From the NCBI GenBank assembly GCA_046199005.1, contig CP176050.1:124001-188000 (forward strand): 64,000 nt of DNA, read 5' to 3'. How positions within the stretch are numbered: the stretch's first letter is position 1; each line of letters starts with the position of its first letter. A program made the position numbers and the translations under genes. This DNA is from Ascidiimonas sp046199005. Its GTDB lineage: Bacteria > Bacteroidota > Bacteroidia > Flavobacteriales > Flavobacteriaceae. Under the pieces are notes generated by a model. That model saw nothing but the letters and a program-made list of their open reading frames with translations. It made no database searches and was not told the origin of the DNA. This document shows positions 61,511 through 64,000 of the stretch, piece after piece.

Positions 61511-63514
61511 TTATTTATAACTACGTGTTTTAAGTTCTATGTTTTCATAGGTGAGCTCTTCCTTATGCAAAACAGCATCTGCTGGCTCTCCTTTGTATTC
61601 CCAGGCCGAAACAAACTTGAAGTTTTCATCATCTCTTAAGGCTTCCCCTTCGGGAGTTTGGTATTCTTCTCTGAAATGGCCACCACAAGATTCATTCCGG
61701 GTAAGTGCGTCTTTCGCAAACAATTCTCCCAACTCAAGGAAGTCTGCTACTCGCATCGCTTTTTCCAGTTCCTGATTTTTAGTATTTGCAGATCCTGGTA
61801 CTCTCACATTTGCGTAAAAGTCGTCTCTTAGCTCTTTGATTTCCTTAATTGCTGACTTAAGATCTTCGGCGTTTCGACTCATTCCGCATTTATTCCACAT
61901 GATCTTACCTAATTTTTTATGATAAGAGTCTACAGTTTTGGTTCCATTATTACTAACAAGTCTTTCTAATTGAGATCTAACGCTTTGTTCAGCTTCTTCA
62001 AATTCAGGAAGATCTGTAGAAATTGGTCCTGTTCGTATATCATCGGCCAGGTAATCACCTATTGTATAAGGTAACACAAAATAACCGTCTGCAAGTCCTT
62101 GCATAAGCGCCGAAGCACCTAATCGATTGGCTCCATGATCGGAAAAGTTTGCTTCTCCTGCTGCATAGCAACCCGGTATGGTAGTCATCAAATTATAGTC
62201 TACCCATACGCCTCCCATCGTATAATGCACCGCGGGATAGATCATCATAGGAGTTTTGTAGGGGTTCTCATCTACAATCTTTTCATACATCTGGAAAAGA
62301 TTTCCATATTTGTTAGAGATAACTTGCTCTCCCAGTTTAATTACCTCTTCTTTAGAAGGATTGTGGTTTCCGTGAATAGCAGCCTGTTCTTTACCGTAAC
62401 GTTCTATAGCAGCAGCAAAGTCAAGATATACAGCCTCTCCAGTTTTGTTAACACCATATCCTGCATCGCAACGCTCTTTGGCAGCTCTGGACGCCACATC
62501 ACGAGGCACCAGATTTCCAAAAGAAGGATAACGTCTTTCCAGGTAATAATCTCTGTCTTCTTCTGGTATTTGCGTAGGCTTAAGTTTGCCTTCTCTTATA
62601 GCTTTGGCATCTTCCAGCTTTGCCGGAACCCAGATACGACCATCATTTCTAAGAGACTCTGACATGAGCGTCAATTTAGACTGGTGATCTCCGGAAACAG
62701 GAATACATGTAGGGTGTATCTGTGTGAAACAAGGATTGGCAAAATAGGCTCCTCTCTTATGCACTTTCCAACCTGCTGTTACATTGCTACCCATCGCGTT
62801 AGTTGAAAGATAGAACACATTTCCATACCCGCCCGAAGCGATTACCACCGCATGTGCCGAATGTCTCTCGATTTCTCCTGTGACAAGATTTCGTGCTATA
62901 ATACCTCTTGCCTTTCCATCAACCACTACGAGATCTAACATTTCATGACGATTGTACGGTTTAATTTTACCTCGATTAATCTGGCGGTTCATGGCCGCAT
63001 AGGCACCCAATAAAAGTTGCTGCCCTGTTTGTCCTTTGGCATAAAAAGTTCGGGAAACCAATACACCACCGAATGAACGGTTATCTAACAGACCCCCGTA
63101 TTCTCTTGCAAAAGGTACTCCTTGAGCCACACATTGGTCTATGATGTTAGTAGAAACTTCTGCCAACCGGTATACATTAGCTTCTCTGGAACGATAGTCA
63201 CCACCTTTTACTGTATCATAAAATAAACGGTAGGTAGAGTCTCCATCTCCCTGATAATTTTTTGCAGCATTGATTCCTCCCTGTGCAGCAATTGAGTGTG
63301 CACGACGTGGAGAGTCTTGATAACAAAAAGTTTTTACATTATAACCCAATTCGGCCAGGGTGGCAGATGCTGCACCCCCAGCGAGACCTGTTCCTACTAC
63401 GATCACATCAATGTTTCTTTTATTAGCAGGATTAACCAGATTAATGTCATTCTTATGTTTGGTCCACTTATCGGCTAAAGGGCCCTGTGGAATTTTAGAA
63501 TCTAAAGTTGCCAT
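61511..63514 (-). CDS. sdhA: Succinate dehydrogenase flavoprotein subunit
   Basis: This 667-residue subunit oxidises succinate to fumarate with covalent FAD. The dinucleotide motif is GTGLAGG (residues 41-47); HSIAAQGGINAAKN carries the FAD-linking His. The active-site region is HPTCIPVSGDHQSKLTLMSESLRNDG near residue 265. The ATG at 63514 (MATLDSKIP) is preferred over a TTG two codons upstream. The gene lies 11 bases after sdhC in the usual C-A-B order of Bacteroidota. Confidence 0.96.
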   Translation of the reverse strand: MATLDSKIPQGPLADKWTKHKNDINLVNPANKRNIDVIVVGTGLAGGAASATLAELGYNVKTFCYQDSPRRAHSIAAQGGINAAKNYQGDGDSTYRLFYDTVKGGDYRSREANVYRLAEVSTNIIDQCVAQGVPFAREYGGLLDNRSFGGVLVSRTFYAKGQTGQQLLLGAYAAMNRQINRGKIKPYNRHEMLDLVVVDGKARGIIARNLVTGEIERHSAHAVVIASGGYGNVFYLSTNAMGSNVTAGWKVHKRGAYFANPCFTQIHPTCIPVSGDHQSKLTLMSESLRNDGRIWVPAKLEDAKAIREGKLKPTQIPEEDRDYYLERRYPSFGNLVPRDVASRAAKERCDAGYGVNKTGEAVYLDFAAAIERYGKEQAAIHGNHNPSKEEVIKLGEQVISNKYGNLFQMYEKIVDENPYKTPMMIYPAVHYTMGGVWVDYNLMTTIPGCYAAGEANFSDHGANRLGASALMQGLADGYFVLPYTIGDYLADDIRTGPISTDLPEFEEAEQSVRSQLERLVSNNGTKTVDSYHKKLGKIMWNKCGMSRNAEDLKSAIKEIKELRDDFYANVRVPGSANTKNQELEKAMRVADFLELGELFAKDALTRNESCGGHFREEYQTPEGEALRDDENFKFVSAWEYKGEPADAVLHKEELTYENIELKTRSYK

Positions 63515-63525
63515 AGTCAATTTTT

Positions 63526-64000
63526 TTAATGTCCGTTAAAATGATGAAACACTGCAATAAAAATAAACCCTAACGGAATAAGGATTGCATATGCTTTTCC
63601 TAGTTTTTGAATAGCAGGAGTGTATTTATTGTTAAAGCCCATAGATTGAAAAGAAGACTGGAAGCCGTGAAGCAAATGCAACGATAGCAGTAGAAAGGCA
63701 ATTACATAAGCACCTACACGCAATGGGCTATGAAATTTTTCAACGGTTTCATGATAATAACGCGTAGGGTCTTCGGGTAATACTTCTATATACTTATAAT
63801 TCATTTCAGGAATCCAGAAATCAATAAAATGAAGAATTAAAAAAGCCAGGATAACCAAACCACTAATTAACATATTTCGCGACATCCAAGAAGCATTTTC
63901 ACTACCGGCATATTTTGCGTAACCTACCGGACCTCTGGCTGCCCGGTTTCTAGCTTCCAGAATAAAACCCATCACGAAGTGAAAAATCACTCCGAAAATA
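63526..64000 (-). CDS. sdhC: Succinate dehydrogenase cytochrome b subunit, 5' end outside the window
   Basis: The visible part is the last 157 or so residues of the five-helix membrane subunit that anchors the complex and binds heme b and menaquinone. The frame stays open to the window edge (IFGVIFHFVMGFILEARNRAARG), so the start lies beyond 64000. Later helices include MLISGLVILAFLILHFIDFW and AYVIAFLLLSLHLLHGFQSSFQSMG, where His residues are likely heme ligands. It is the first gene of the sdh operon. Confidence 0.93.
   Translation of the reverse strand, partial: IFGVIFHFVMGFILEARNRAARGPVGYAKYAGSENASWMSRNMLISGLVILAFLILHFIDFWIPEMNYKYIEVLPEDPTRYYHETVEKFHSPLRVGAYVIAFLLLSLHLLHGFQSSFQSMGFNNKYTPAIQKLGKAYAILIPLGFIFIAVFHHFNGH

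Overview
The window is chromosomal DNA from a marine-type flavobacterium (Bacteroidota, Flavobacteriaceae). The evidence is the gliding and type IX secretion genes (SprE/PorW, GldH, PorP/SprF, an OmpA-TPR lipoprotein-like partner, and three proteins with T9SS sorting tails), the split ATP synthase operon (B-E-F-H-A-G without D and C), promoters of the Bacteroidota type (TTG, about 20 bases, TAnnTTTG), A+T-rich spacers, and KGG-leader peptides. No tRNA, rRNA, CRISPR array, prophage or intact insertion sequence was seen. Nothing here could be searched against databases, so family names rest on motifs read by eye.

Layout. 1-612: degenerate short repeats. 613-4901: a catalase-like/quinone-oxidase (LodA-like) fusion with its flavoprotein partner (LodB-like). 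5037-8786: a large secreted ELWxxDGT-repeat protein. 9489-9617: a possible KGG-leader peptide. 9800-13971: a secreted small protein, a PaaE-like reductase and an ABC exporter pair. 14122-24270: sprE, bactofilin, atpZ, a small membrane protein, then atpBEFH, an unrecognised secreted protein, and atpAG. 24416-31878: envelope cluster (flippase, dUTPase, two TPR proteins, nucleotidyltransferase, DUF4292 lipoprotein, EnvC-like factor). 31981-32507: two sister KGG-leader peptides with four conserved cysteines. 32586-37390: thioesterase, HU/SPOR protein, dprA, trpS, acyltransferase. 37455-39604 (minus): ECF sigma factor with a membrane-anchored beta-barrel protein. 40176-48035: recA, trhO, ricT, gldH, PBP1A, CoA transferase. 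48702-51092: secreted M43 metalloprotease. 51184-53718: aminotransferase, lipoprotein, VOC protein. 53970-60309 (minus): HYR adhesin, PorP/SprF and OmpA genes in two transcripts. 60673-64000 (minus): sdhC (partial), sdhA, sdhB.

How the genes work together. SprE and PorP/SprF serve the type IX secretion system that would export the ELWxxDGT protein, the M43 protease and the HYR adhesin. The atp and sdh operons cover respiration. The 24-31 kb cluster and the PBP1A gene cover envelope building.

Most unusual points: the catalase plus cysteine-tryptophylquinone oxidase fusion; the paired orphan RiPP-like precursors with a C-x4-C-x6-C-x4-C core; a promoter module shared with identical spacing by the two OmpA/adhesin transcripts; and an unrecognised secreted protein gene inside the ATP synthase operon.
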